Assembly (NCBI GenBank): GCA_049115815.1
Contig: JAGDZO010000005.1
Span: 310,001 to 374,000 of the forward strand
DNA length: 64,000 bases
Direction of reading: 5' to 3'
From: Marinoscillum sp049115815
Lineage (GTDB): Bacteria; Bacteroidota; Bacteroidia; Cytophagales; Cyclobacteriaceae
Shown here: positions 43,127-52,855 of the stretch, in pieces
Numbering within the stretch: the first letter of the stretch is position 1
Layout: every line of letters starts with the position of its first letter
The notes under the pieces: generated by a model
What the model saw: only the letters and a program-made list of their open reading frames with translations
What the model was told of the DNA's origin: nothing
The model's database searches: none
Made by a program: the position numbers and the translations under genes

Positions 43127-44746
43127 ATGAAACCTCTATTAACCATTCCATTACTTTTCCTCATTTTATCAGTCACCGCAAAGGCTGATCCAGTGTCCTT
43201 GCAAGCATTCCATACAAAATGGAGAACCTTTGAAAGACCCCCTCAGCTTAATGGTGCTCCAGATTATCGTCAACAAACGTTTGACAAACGCATGGTTGAT
43301 TTCAATAATTTGAAAGCTGAACTCAATGCGATAGACACCACTAATTGGGCAATAGCGGATAAGATTGACTGGATGATTCTCTGGGCTGAAATGAACGGAT
43401 TTGATTTCAACTATCGGGTATTGAGACCATGGCAGAGAGATCCTGCCTTCTACAAAACATTCTGGACTTACAGGAGTGATGTACCCGGTCATGAAGGCCC
43501 TACACATCACGCAACTGTCGAAATATGGCAGTATAAGTTCCCTCTATCCAAAACGGATAGAGACAAGCTAATTGAAGAACTCCAAGTCATCGTGCCTTTA
43601 AATAATCAGGCCAAGATGAACTTGACTGGAAATGCCAAAGAACTTTGGATTACAGGCATAGGTCATATAGAACAGCAGAGCACGGACTTAAGAACATTAC
43701 TGGATGAAGAAGGAGTTGCAATAGATAAAAAGCTAGTCAAAGTCATCAATGACGCCATGAGCTCTACTGATGATTTGGTAGACTGGCTAAACAAGGAGGC
43801 ACTTAACAAAACCGGCGCATCAGGCATTGGAAAAGAAAATTATTCCTGGTATCAGCAAAATGTTCACCTAGTGCCGCTCACTTGGGAGGATGAGGTGATG
43901 ATCCTCAAAAGAGAACTAGCCAGAGCCTGGTCTTCATTGAAGCTAGAGGAGCATAGAAACAGACATTTACCACCACTTCCATTGGTTGAGAATAGTGAGA
44001 AATTTGATGAGCTGGCAGATCAATCTGCTAAGAGTCTCATCGAATTTCTAAAGAATCAAGACATTGTAACTGTCAAAGATTACTTCGAGCCTGCCTTGAG
44101 AGAGCACTTAGGCTCCTTTATTCCCGAGGATAAAAGGAACTTCTTCACGATCACCATGCATTATGATCCCCGCCCGCTTTACACTCATTTTTATCATTGG
44201 TTTGAGTTGGCCCGTGAAGACAATGAACCATCAGGTAATGCCATTAGACAAGGCCCTTTACTTTACAATATTTTTGATTCAAGAAATGAAGGAACTGCCA
44301 CAGCCGTGGAAGAGATGTTCATGCAAGCAGGCTTATATGATGACTTGCCTAGGGTTCGCGAGATCGTTTATATCATGATTGCGCAAAGAGCGGCCAGAGG
44401 CTTGGGATCGCTATATGCTCATGCCAATGAGATGACTATGGAAGAAGCCGGCGGCATCCACTCTGAGTATACCCCACGAGGATGGATGAAAACTGAGAAG
44501 GAGCTGTTGATATTCGAGCAGCATCTCTATATGCGGCAACCGGGATATGGCACAAGCTACATCACAGGCAAACATCTACTTGAGGACGCAATGGCGGAGT
44601 TTGCAAGGATGAAAGAATTGGCCAACGAGCCATTCCAAGTCAAAGATTTTTTTGATCAACTTAATGGCATTGGCAGTATTCCAATTTCGCTTGGCAAATG
44701 GGAAATGACTGGGATATCTGATATTGATAAGTTTCTAAAGAAATAA
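43127..44746 (+). CDS. Exported DUF885-like protein without the metal-binding motif
   Basis: Signal peptide MKPLLTIPLLFLILSVTAKA. The body (539 residues) resembles DUF885, relatives of metallopeptidases: IGKENYSWYQQNVHLVPLTW with EVMILKRELARAWS after it, and the C-terminal RNEGTATAVEEMFMQAGLYD that normally carries an EG-W/E motif. Where DUF885 proteins have the HExxxGHH metal-binding signature, this protein has FFTITMHYDPRPLYTHFYHWFELARED, with no HExxH. It might be a non-catalytic relative or use other ligands. Signal suggests a periplasmic or surface role. Mono- or last-cistronic after the DUF6090 genes, 35 bases downstream. Confidence 0.75.
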   Translation: MKPLLTIPLLFLILSVTAKADPVSLQAFHTKWRTFERPPQLNGAPDYRQQTFDKRMVDFNNLKAELNAIDTTNWAIADKIDWMILWAEMNGFDFNYRVLRPWQRDPAFYKTFWTYRSDVPGHEGPTHHATVEIWQYKFPLSKTDRDKLIEELQVIVPLNNQAKMNLTGNAKELWITGIGHIEQQSTDLRTLLDEEGVAIDKKLVKVINDAMSSTDDLVDWLNKEALNKTGASGIGKENYSWYQQNVHLVPLTWEDEVMILKRELARAWSSLKLEEHRNRHLPPLPLVENSEKFDELADQSAKSLIEFLKNQDIVTVKDYFEPALREHLGSFIPEDKRNFFTITMHYDPRPLYTHFYHWFELAREDNEPSGNAIRQGPLLYNIFDSRNEGTATAVEEMFMQAGLYDDLPRVREIVYIMIAQRAARGLGSLYAHANEMTMEEAGGIHSEYTPRGWMKTEKELLIFEQHLYMRQPGYGTSYITGKHLLEDAMAEFARMKELANEPFQVKDFFDQLNGIGSIPISLGKWEMTGISDIDKFLKK

Positions 44747-44877
44747 ATTCCAATTTTCAGATGTCTAAGATTAGATACTACAGTCCATGGGGATGGAAGC
44801 GGCAGGACGCTTTATTAACACACCTGAATTACAACACATTGCTTCAATAGTAAAGTCATATTGAGATCGACTTAAAA

Positions 44878-47154
44878 TCAATTCAGAATATTGACCAACT
44901 CATCCAGCGCCTCTTGATTGGATTTCATCTGAATGTTGTCTATGATATTCTGCTTTTCTTTAGAGGTTAGATGCCAACTAAGCGAGGCTCTCTCCATTAG
45001 CTTTCTGTCGAGTTCTTTAGCCGAAACCAAGTAGGCCTCATCAATATTCGTATAGGTGTTGTATTCTATCTCTATGACTTCCACAGGCACCTTCATGATG
45101 GTCTGAATACTTCTGATCTTAGCGTCATTGTTGAAATCTTGTATGTTCGCAAGGTTGTTATAGACACTCGCGATTGGATAAGTAAATTTCTCAAGCAACG
45201 AAGCATTCGATTCGCGCTCAATTGGCGTAAGCTTTCGTGTATCTCTAATCGAAAGTATCACCACGCCATCAGTGTTTTGCTCAAACCAACCTCTAAATAC
45301 TCCTAAAAACCTAGTCGCATCTGCTATCCCAAAATTATCAGAAATCCCTGCGTCCATGATCTCTATTGATGGCTCGCTAGGTAGTGATACAGTAGGAGTG
45401 ATATATGGGAATGAAGCAGACATGCGAAGCGCCGACAAGAAATTAACATCCTTCGCTCCTTGAGCTTCAAATAATGCGTTAAAATCCACACCCCCAATCT
45501 TATAATTACCTCCGTTAGCTTGATTGAAATTCATAAAGGACAAGGGCTGAGGAGAGATATAAAGCTTTCTCCCATCATTTGATATCACAGGAGACATAAG
45601 CAGCATGGGTATATCAGCATCACGTTCTGGCTGAGCATATTCAATCAAAGGTTTTTCCAATACATACCCCAAGTTGGCATTCAGGCTCTGCTCAAATAAA
45701 TAGCCTCGGTCTTTTTTATACTTCTGACCCTGATATGTGTACTTTCTTACTCCAAAGAAGCCATCATTCACCAGCATAGAAAAAATAATGGCGTTCAAGT
45801 TATCCTGACCTATGCTGTTCAGCTGCTCCTGAGGTGAAGGCACTTTTCGTTTAAGTTTTCGCTGGAGCATGAGCTCTCTGTAATACGCCGCACCTATCAT
45901 ACCTCCAGAAGCACCAGTGATCAAGATCGTTTGGTCCAATACATTTCGATTGAGTCTCTTATCTATGTTTTGCAATGCATTAACAGACCATAGTGCAGCA
46001 CGCTGGCCTCCACCACTTACACAGACAAACACGGCCTTAGGCAAACTATCCCTCTGCTTCATTTTCCATGCATTAAGTATTGAGATCATCTGTAGGCTGT
46101 CTCGTGTATGTAGACTGGGAGAATTGAGAGATTTCAGTTTGGCTAGAGAGTATGTAGATTTTTCATGTTGATAGTCCAACCCTCTGGCCTGTGCTTCACT
46201 TTTGATGACTCCTGTTTTTACTATGATGTTGAACAAAATCATACACAGCACGCTAAACGCCATACCCCAACCCCTAAGCCAAAAGGATATGGCCCCAACA
46301 ATCATCAAGACAAACGAAAACAACAACAAAGAACTAGCTGCCGCTGGAATCTGAAAGGCCTCCTCCTCCATGAAAAAGCCCAAAAACAATATCAATGCAA
46401 TCATTCCTAACTCGACAACTACTGAGTTGAGATGATTTTGATCAAAAACCTTAAGCACAGCCTCCTTGTCATAGAAGTTTTGCAAGCCTTGACATTTTCT
46501 CACCCGAAATTTCAAATCAAAATATGAGGTCACTAATTGCTTTTTGGATTTGGTTTCGGAAAGCTTATTCATCATTCGCTCCCTACTCAGCCTTGTTTTT
46601 CTCAATCGCTTATCTACAGAACCGGCCAAAAATTTGAAAATATCTTTATTCGTAAACTTGAAGTAAATGAAGAAAATAGAAAGCATGACCGTTATTCCCC
46701 CAAGAATCCCGAGCATATCCAAGAGTACATTGAGCTTAGTGGCAAATTCATTATTCAGCTGAAACTGAGCAATAAGCACTAAATAAATTACCAGGACTAT
46801 GAACGGCAATAAGCTGTTGTTGAGTGAAAACTTAGCGAATGGACGTTCTAATATTCCCACGAATGTGAAGCGATGACTATCTAAGATGTAGCACGTGATG
46901 TGGAAGGCCATGGTGAAGTTGCCAAATGCTAAGCCTACCAAAAAGAAACTCCAAAAGCCCACTTCATGTAAGTACTCTGGATCGAGAAATAGGTAATGAA
47001 TACCATAAAGTCTCCCAACACCTCCAGTAATCGTGAGAATAAAAAAGAGCCAAAGTAAGACTAGTGCCAGATTCCTCCGCAGATGATGAAATAGCAACTG
47101 CAGCGGAAAGGAATATAAGATTGAATGTAGCCTTGGGTTCATTTGAACAAACAA
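44878..47154 (-). CDS. Patatin-like phospholipase with N-terminal membrane domain
   Basis: Residues 27-320 hold about eight membrane segments in two groups (about 27-45, 65-90, 113-131, 145-165, 245-262, 270-315). A patatin domain follows: oxyanion-hole VCVSGGGQRAALW near residue 379, nucleophile S416 in ITGASGGMIGAAYY, and the Asp of the dyad in IEIMDAGISDNFG. It should hydrolyse phospholipids or acylglycerols close to the membrane. Start ATG 47154, or 47142 (M5). The divergent lipase gene at 47204 starts 49 bases away, suggesting a shared lipid-related regulation. Length 758 with the membrane half is unusual for patatins. Confidence 0.87.
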   Translation of the reverse strand: MFVQMNPRLHSILYSFPLQLLFHHLRRNLALVLLWLFFILTITGGVGRLYGIHYLFLDPEYLHEVGFWSFFLVGLAFGNFTMAFHITCYILDSHRFTFVGILERPFAKFSLNNSLLPFIVLVIYLVLIAQFQLNNEFATKLNVLLDMLGILGGITVMLSIFFIYFKFTNKDIFKFLAGSVDKRLRKTRLSRERMMNKLSETKSKKQLVTSYFDLKFRVRKCQGLQNFYDKEAVLKVFDQNHLNSVVVELGMIALILFLGFFMEEEAFQIPAAASSLLLFSFVLMIVGAISFWLRGWGMAFSVLCMILFNIIVKTGVIKSEAQARGLDYQHEKSTYSLAKLKSLNSPSLHTRDSLQMISILNAWKMKQRDSLPKAVFVCVSGGGQRAALWSVNALQNIDKRLNRNVLDQTILITGASGGMIGAAYYRELMLQRKLKRKVPSPQEQLNSIGQDNLNAIIFSMLVNDGFFGVRKYTYQGQKYKKDRGYLFEQSLNANLGYVLEKPLIEYAQPERDADIPMLLMSPVISNDGRKLYISPQPLSFMNFNQANGGNYKIGGVDFNALFEAQGAKDVNFLSALRMSASFPYITPTVSLPSEPSIEIMDAGISDNFGIADATRFLGVFRGWFEQNTDGVVILSIRDTRKLTPIERESNASLLEKFTYPIASVYNNLANIQDFNNDAKIRSIQTIMKVPVEVIEIEYNTYTNIDEAYLVSAKELDRKLMERASLSWHLTSKEKQNIIDNIQMKSNQEALDELVNILN

Positions 47155-47203
47155 CGAATTGGTCAGTATAATTTATATAAATTCGACATCTAAACCGGTC
47201 ATA

Positions 47204-48043
47204 ATGGATTGTGAAATAGATTACTTTTTTAGTCAAGATGGACTCAGGTTGTACTACAGACATTGGGAGTGTGAAAATCCCAGGTCTATTGTGTGTATTA
47301 TCCATGGATTAGCAGAGCACAGTGGCAGATATGATCACATTGCTAAGCATCTTAACGATTCTCAGATTTCTGTTTTTGGAATTGACCTTAGGGGGCATGG
47401 TTTGTCAAATGGAAAGCGTGGACATGCCAAGAATTTTGAAGTTCTTCTGAATGATGTGGAAGAACTGCTAAAGGTAGCACGTGAAGCACATACTGAGATC
47501 CCAATGTATCTGATGGGGCATAGCATGGGCGGCAACATAGTAGCTAATTATGTTCTCAAAAAACCGGTTAATGAGCTAGCAGGATTTATACTATCATCAC
47601 CATGGCTGAAGCTCGCCTTTGAACCGCCGGCCTGGAAGGACAAATTGGCCAAAACAGTAGCTGGCTTTTGGCCTTCACTTACACAGCCCGATGGGCTCGA
47701 TGCTTCCGATCTAAGTCGTGATCCGCAGGTAGTTGATGACTACAAAAACGATCCTCTTGTGCATGGCAAAATATCAGCTGGACTTTACATAGAGGGCACT
47801 AATGCAGCCAAAAATGCTCTTGAGAATGCAGTAAATATCAAGATAGCAGGTTTAGTCTTTCATGGCAGCAAAGATCGAATAGTGGATTGGAATGCTTCTA
47901 AAGCATTTGCTGAGAGTAACGATCTGATAAGCTGGAAACTGATAGAAGGCTCTTATCACGAAGTGCTGAATGACCTAGACAAAGATTCTGTTTTATCAGA
48001 CATTACTAGCTGGATTTCCAATATCAACAATCTTAAAAAGTAG
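47204..48043 (+). CDS. Alpha/beta hydrolase, monoacylglycerol-lipase-like
   Basis: The serine hydrolase motif MGHSMGG (S107) sits in YLMGHSMGGNIVANYVL, with IHGLAEHSGRYDHIA forming the oxyanion-hole strand, FHGSKDRIVDW the Asp and SYHEVLND the His. These features and IDLRGHGLSNGKRGH match monoacylglycerol lipases/lysophospholipases. Cytoplasmic, no signal. ATG 47204 is preferred over a TTG at 47159, as the first 15 residues before it are unlike the family. It diverges from a patatin gene. Confidence 0.9.
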   Translation: MDCEIDYFFSQDGLRLYYRHWECENPRSIVCIIHGLAEHSGRYDHIAKHLNDSQISVFGIDLRGHGLSNGKRGHAKNFEVLLNDVEELLKVAREAHTEIPMYLMGHSMGGNIVANYVLKKPVNELAGFILSSPWLKLAFEPPAWKDKLAKTVAGFWPSLTQPDGLDASDLSRDPQVVDDYKNDPLVHGKISAGLYIEGTNAAKNALENAVNIKIAGLVFHGSKDRIVDWNASKAFAESNDLISWKLIEGSYHEVLNDLDKDSVLSDITSWISNINNLKK

Positions 48044-48061
48044 CTTTTCATAAGAACCATC

Positions 48062-48097
48062 TAAAAACAGAAAAGGCCAATCATTACGACTGGCCTT
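48062..48097 (-). terminator. Terminator after the phosphorylase-like gene
   Basis: Read on the minus strand, AAGGCCA...TGGCCTT (arms 48073-48079 and 48091-48097) is followed by TTTTCTGTTTTT. The 7-bp stem has an 11-base loop. It may also end the plus-strand lipase transcript. Confidence 0.7.
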
Positions 48098-48117
48098 CTG
48101 TATTTGTGTAAGTTCGA

Positions 48118-49755
48118 TTATTTGTAAAGCTCCTCATAATACTGAGTAGCCATTCTGTGACTACCAAATTCAGGAAGCACATCTTTCATCGCCTGGAAAA
48201 CAATCTTATTCCATGCAGCAGGTTTGTAGTAAGTTGGTATCACCTTCTTCTCCAAAATCTCATAGAGATTTTCATAATCCTCGCGATCATGCTCCTCAAG
48301 ACTTACATCCATTTTAGCTGGAGGCAACACAAAACTATTCTTGCCGTCTTTGGCAAATTCAGGAATCCAACCATCATAAGTAGAAACATTCACCGATCCA
48401 TTCATAGCAGCGGTCATCCCACTCGTTCCCGATGCTTCGCGTGTGATACGAGGATTGTTCAACCAAACGTCAGATCCGTTCTTTAGCAATCTTGACAGTT
48501 CTAATTCATAACCGACCAAAACGGCAACATTCTTTCGTCCTTTGCTGAAATGCACCAACCTATTGAAAGTATCAATAGCTGATTGATCTTGAGGATATGG
48601 CTTACCTGCCCAAATTATCTGAATCGGCTGCTTAGCATTGGCCAATATTTTTTCAAATCGCTCCATGTCGCTTAGCAACAGGTCTGCACGCTTGTAGCCC
48701 GCAAATCTCCGAGCCCAAACTACAGTGAGCACCTCTGGATCAAAAAGTTTCCCCGTTTGATCTGCCACTTCCTTAAACAACTCTTTCTTCAGCTCCTTTT
48801 TTCGAGCTACGAAAGCCTTAGTGTTTTCTTTTTCAAAGGCTTTGGCCAATGTCTCGTCTTGCCAATAAGTCTTGTTCTGAGCATTGGTGATTGGAATAAT
48901 CTTACTGATACCAGCGTATGATTTCCACATACCTTTGGACACCTTAGCATGGAGTTTCGATACGGCATTGGATCTCTTGGCTAATCTAAGTGCCGCCACG
49001 GTGTAACTAAGCATTCCATCTTTCACGGACTCTGCATCCAGCTCCTCTTGGGAAAGATCACGACCGAAAAAGCCCATTTTGTTTAGAAACGCAGCATCTC
49101 TTTCCTCGTTTCCAGCTTCTTCTGGAGTATGTGTAGTAAATACAAAATTCTTCTTGGTCAGACCTTTGTCTCTCAGATAATAGAAGGCCGGCAAACCATG
49201 CCCTTCATTGAGATGATAAATATCTGCTCCGCCCAGAGCCTCTACCACCTTGGCTCCACCAATACCCAGTACGATACTTTGCGAAATACGTGTGAGTTCA
49301 TTGGCATAATAGAGTCTATCTGTGATAGTCCTTGACAAATGATCATTCTCAGGAACATCCGTAGATAGGAAATACATAGGTACAGTACCAAACGTCTCAG
49401 GTGTCATGCAATATGCCCTTACGTGCACGTTGGCATTGTCCAATAAACGAACCTGCACTTGAATTCCCGTGTCTTCTAAGAAAGGATAATGCTTTTCGAT
49501 AGATGCCACGCGAAGCGTCTTATCTTCGTGCCTGCGCTGATCATAGTAGCCGTATTTCCACAGCATACCTATACCTATCATGTTTTGCTTTAGTTCATAT
49601 GCACTGCGCATATGCGAACCGGCCAAAAACCCCAGTCCTCCAGAATAAATTTTCAGAGTCTGATCTATACCAAACTCCATACTAAAATATGCTGCCTTTT
49701 TATTGAATTTTGGATCTACCTTATATGGGTGATGCCATTTGCTATATTGAGTCAT
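48118..49755 (-). CDS. Alpha-glucan-phosphorylase-like protein (GT35-like), PLP lysine absent
   Basis: Sequence is of the short alpha-glucan phosphorylase family: AYFSMEFGIDQTLKIYSGGLG at the start, TVVWARRFAGYKRADLLLSD and IQIIWAGKPYPQDQSAIDTF later. In ordinary phosphorylases the PLP cofactor is held by the Lys of EASGTSGMKAA; here the motif is EASGTSGMTAAMNG with Thr448 (codon ACC, bases 48412-48414). So the protein either lacks PLP or has changed activity. 545 residues, no signal, monocistronic. Likely related to glycogen turnover, or a glycosyltransferase-like use. Confidence 0.82.
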   Translation of the reverse strand: MTQYSKWHHPYKVDPKFNKKAAYFSMEFGIDQTLKIYSGGLGFLAGSHMRSAYELKQNMIGIGMLWKYGYYDQRRHEDKTLRVASIEKHYPFLEDTGIQVQVRLLDNANVHVRAYCMTPETFGTVPMYFLSTDVPENDHLSRTITDRLYYANELTRISQSIVLGIGGAKVVEALGGADIYHLNEGHGLPAFYYLRDKGLTKKNFVFTTHTPEEAGNEERDAAFLNKMGFFGRDLSQEELDAESVKDGMLSYTVAALRLAKRSNAVSKLHAKVSKGMWKSYAGISKIIPITNAQNKTYWQDETLAKAFEKENTKAFVARKKELKKELFKEVADQTGKLFDPEVLTVVWARRFAGYKRADLLLSDMERFEKILANAKQPIQIIWAGKPYPQDQSAIDTFNRLVHFSKGRKNVAVLVGYELELSRLLKNGSDVWLNNPRITREASGTSGMTAAMNGSVNVSTYDGWIPEFAKDGKNSFVLPPAKMDVSLEEHDREDYENLYEILEKKVIPTYYKPAAWNKIVFQAMKDVLPEFGSHRMATQYYEELYK

Positions 49756-49894
49756 TCTTATGTCTTGCTAGTTAAAATAAAGCCCGAAAATAGTGCTTAT
49801 AAATAACTCAAATAAGGTTTTCAGGAAAAAACAGAATACTTTTCTTTCGCAAACGTTTGTAATCAATGCAGGTCAAAAAATATCCTTAGAAACC

Positions 49895-50827
49895 CTACTC
49901 ATGCCCTACATGAAAGAGCGCATCACCCCTATTCACCACGGGGTTATTATTCACAGCTATGACGTGCCCATCTAAAGCATTCTTAATCTTGACCTCATAC
50001 TCTCCATAAGGGTCACAAACCTCACCTAAGGTTGTTTTGGAAAGATTATAGCTCCCATTGCGAACGAAAGCGTAATGCAGTCCTGCGGCTTTACTGCGCA
50101 CCCACGAAGATTTGTTAATTACGATCGGAGTATTCGCGGCTACAGGAGCTTGATCGATCATTCCAAGATGCTTCATCACTCGCTTCATCCCAGCTATACC
50201 CTCATCGATCGCATGCTTACGCAACCTCAGAGATTCTCCACCTTCATATACCATGATGCGCTTGCCAGACTTGAAGGCTTCTTTTCTCAAAGATTTATCC
50301 CGAAACGGAGAATTGATAATAAACTTGGCACCAAAGGATTTCGCCAATTTGAGATTTTCTTCATCATCCGCTTTAACTCTGATCTGAGGCCAGTTGTTGA
50401 TCCTAGCTCCTCCTGTATGAAAATCAATCCCATAATCTATGTGCGGCACGATTTCCGATACAAGGAAGTGAGCCACCTGACTTGCCAAAGAGCCAGTTTT
50501 GGACCCAGGAAAAGAACGATTGATATCCTTACCGTCAGTCACATCTCTGGAAAAATTGATAAACCCATAAATATTGATAATAGGAATGCATATAACCGAG
50601 CCTCTGTCTACTTTATATTGCTTGTCACGCAAAATACGGCGCATGATTTCAACTCCATTGATCTCATCTCCGTGCATTCCTGCTAAGAGCATGAGCGTAG
50701 GCCCAGGGTTCTCAGATCTATAAACAAAAATGGGTATGTCAATAGGCGTACCAGATGGTAGCTTGGCAATGTTTACATCAATTTTTTCAAATGCTCCGGG
50801 AAGCACTTCTGTTCCGGCTATGTTCAT
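49895..50827 (-). CDS. AstE/aspartoacylase-family zinc deacylase (RimK cluster)
   Basis: M14-like deacylase; zinc ligands H52 and E55 in LAGMHGDEINGVEIM and H137 in IDFHTGGARINNW. SRDVTDGKDINRSFPGSKTG is the Arg/Asn substrate-binding segment of the aspartoacylase group. A deacylase in this cluster would remove an acyl or amide-linked group from Asp/Glu-type amines. Last gene of the six-gene minus-strand cluster, 38 bases after the formylglutamate hydrolase gene. Shorter (310 residues) than the paralogue at 2966. Confidence 0.85.
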   Translation of the reverse strand: MNIAGTEVLPGAFEKIDVNIAKLPSGTPIDIPIFVYRSENPGPTLMLLAGMHGDEINGVEIMRRILRDKQYKVDRGSVICIPIINIYGFINFSRDVTDGKDINRSFPGSKTGSLASQVAHFLVSEIVPHIDYGIDFHTGGARINNWPQIRVKADDEENLKLAKSFGAKFIINSPFRDKSLRKEAFKSGKRIMVYEGGESLRLRKHAIDEGIAGMKRVMKHLGMIDQAPVAANTPIVINKSSWVRSKAAGLHYAFVRNGSYNLSKTTLGEVCDPYGEYEVKIKNALDGHVIAVNNNPVVNRGDALFHVGHE

Positions 50828-50865
50828 ATGGTTTGAAGTTAAATTATCTTTTGAGAAATTCGACT

Positions 50866-51603
50866 CTACTTTTCCTCTTTGTTGGATAAAGATCGGATCA
50901 CATTCAATTCTAGTATTTTCCTGGCTTCCTCAAATGTTGCGATAATACTCGTTATCAGACACTTCGCTGGCTCCCAGTGATACTTTTGACTAACCTCAAG
51001 TTCCAAACCCAAATAAGAGTTCTCGGAAAATCTAGTCCGCAAATAGGTAGTAAAACCATCGTCAGACCCTTTATATGGTTCATTAGCCATAATCACCAAT
51101 TCAGGAAGTACTCTTTTTAGTGCTTTTTGCCAATGACCGCAAAACCTCGATTCCATTTTTTTCGACTCATCGAAAAGCAAACCTACTTCTACAGCTCTCT
51201 TCACACCAAAATAAATAGGGGTAAACGTATGTACTGAAAGGTGAATAACCATATTCCCATTGGCTATTTCCGCTGCTATCAGCTCTTCTACCTTTTGCCT
51301 ATATGGCAAATAATATTTGACTACCAAATGCTCTTTTTGATCAGCTGTCAGCTTTTGTGTCACTACTGAAAACAAACGCTCGTGACCCAAAGACCGATTA
51401 ACTTCTATCAATAAGCGAGTAAAATCATAGGTATACACAGGTAAATCAAGTTGATCTCCAAATATTTGTGCTATCTCCAATGCGCCCGGATCCCACCCCT
51501 CGTGCGTTTGGAGTATATGGAGATCAGCGAATAATTCGGCATATTCTGGCGGCACAGCATTGCTAGCGTGCTCGCAGGTTATCAATGTGACCAATCTACT
51601 CAC
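50866..51603 (-). CDS. N-formylglutamate amidohydrolase-family protein
   Basis: The family (COG3741) is marked here by ITCEHASNAVPPEY near the start, HEGWDPGALEIAQIFG (His and Asp positions near 34-38), a central RLLIEVNRSLGHERLF and HLSVHTFTPIYFG. HutG-type N-formylglutamate deformylases cleave a formyl group from Glu, but in this gene cluster (no histidine-degradation genes) the amide may be a different Glu-linked bond. Overlaps the upstream GCS2-like gene by four bases, showing translational coupling. 245 residues. Confidence 0.87.
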   Translation of the reverse strand: MSRLVTLITCEHASNAVPPEYAELFADLHILQTHEGWDPGALEIAQIFGDQLDLPVYTYDFTRLLIEVNRSLGHERLFSVVTQKLTADQKEHLVVKYYLPYRQKVEELIAAEIANGNMVIHLSVHTFTPIYFGVKRAVEVGLLFDESKKMESRFCGHWQKALKRVLPELVIMANEPYKGSDDGFTTYLRTRFSENSYLGLELEVSQKYHWEPAKCLITSIIATFEEARKILELNVIRSLSNKEEK

Positions 51604-52832
51604 GGCATAAAAGGCGTATCAGACTGCAAACATTGTGACAATTGTCCGTAGACATTTTTGAGATTGGCCCTTGTGTAATCATTATCTACACTTAGCATAA
51701 TCCGTTCTGCAAGTGTACCCTTCTCGGTAATAAGGTGCAGGGTTTCCAACCATGGTGCCATAGCATCAGGATCAATATCGTGACATTTTTGGATGATATG
51801 CCTCCAGAATTCACTTCCTCTAGTCTCTTTATCAAAACCATATACCGAGGCATAAGCCTCGGGTAGAACTGCCTGGCTACCATACTTCACACATGCTCTG
51901 AATATCTGATATAGATCTTCAGTCTCGAAGGACTCTTGTGCTTTGAATGAAACAAGCTTTTCCTTCACAAGTAGTTTGACAAAAGTCGTGACCAGTCCTA
52001 CTATTGCCAAGTCAGCACTCACGCATTCCTGTATATCAATTATCCGGATTTCAATTGCGCCTCTGTCAAATCTTGCCATAGCTCCGCGCGAATTGAGCCA
52101 TACGGGCTTTAGAATACCCTCTGCATCTAATGGCTTTATTGCGTTGGCTATTCTATCATAGATATGTTTCTGATATTGGTGTTTACTGAAAAGTTTTTCT
52201 GGTATTACTCTCCCGGTGAGCACAGGAATCTTAGATTGATTCTTTTCATAATAATACAATCTCTTATCCAAATACCCAGTGAATTTTTCACCCAGTATAG
52301 GGCTGGAAGCGGTCAATGCGGGCAACATGGGCATAATGAAACGAATGGCAGTATGCAAAGCAGCAAACTCCTCATCATCATAAAATGGCAAATTGATATG
52401 CGTGCTTTGTAGGTTTGACCAGCCGTGACCCTTGCAATCAAAGATCCTGTCATATGCTTGGTAAATCTCTTGACTTTCGTGCTCCCAAATTTTGCTCTCC
52501 TTTTGTGGGTTCATCCATGGGTGTGCTGCGCCAGGCATCAGCATAGCTCCATGAGTTCCTAATTTCAGATTGATCTCTCGGATATCGGCAACAAACTTGT
52601 CTCTCAGCGCAACCAAATCACTTTTTGGGCCATTAGATTTGATTTCAATTACATGGCTGATCAGCTCATTGCTCCAAGCAGTGAGCCCATGCTCTATTTC
52701 ACCTAGAATTTCACCTGTTTCGTCTTTGAGCAATACTTCGGCGATTGGTTTCACATCCAAGGACTGATTGTCGGTGATCATGTATTCGAGTTCTACCCCG
52801 TAGCCTTCGAAAAGATGTAGTCTCTTATTCAT
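51600..52832 (-). CDS. GCS2-type carboxylate-amine ligase-like protein (RimK cluster)
   Basis: The protein has FEGYGVELEYMI at residues 8-19 (the metal/nucleotide-binding Glu pair of the glutamine-synthetase-fold ligases) and HGWSNLQSTHINLPF near residue 145, then ARFDRGAIEIRIIDIQECVS in the last half. These fit GCS2-like carboxylate-amine ligases (ATP-dependent amide bond). Its neighbours, an ATP-grasp ligase 23 bases upstream and amidohydrolases downstream, suggest a role in adding an amino acid or amine to a glutamyl peptide rather than in glutathione synthesis. 410 residues. Confidence 0.82.
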   Translation of the reverse strand: MNKRLHLFEGYGVELEYMITDNQSLDVKPIAEVLLKDETGEILGEIEHGLTAWSNELISHVIEIKSNGPKSDLVALRDKFVADIREINLKLGTHGAMLMPGAAHPWMNPQKESKIWEHESQEIYQAYDRIFDCKGHGWSNLQSTHINLPFYDDEEFAALHTAIRFIMPMLPALTASSPILGEKFTGYLDKRLYYYEKNQSKIPVLTGRVIPEKLFSKHQYQKHIYDRIANAIKPLDAEGILKPVWLNSRGAMARFDRGAIEIRIIDIQECVSADLAIVGLVTTFVKLLVKEKLVSFKAQESFETEDLYQIFRACVKYGSQAVLPEAYASVYGFDKETRGSEFWRHIIQKCHDIDPDAMAPWLETLHLITEKGTLAERIMLSVDNDYTRANLKNVYGQLSQCLQSDTPFMP

Positions 52833-52855
52833 AATATTTCAATTTGAAATAATCA

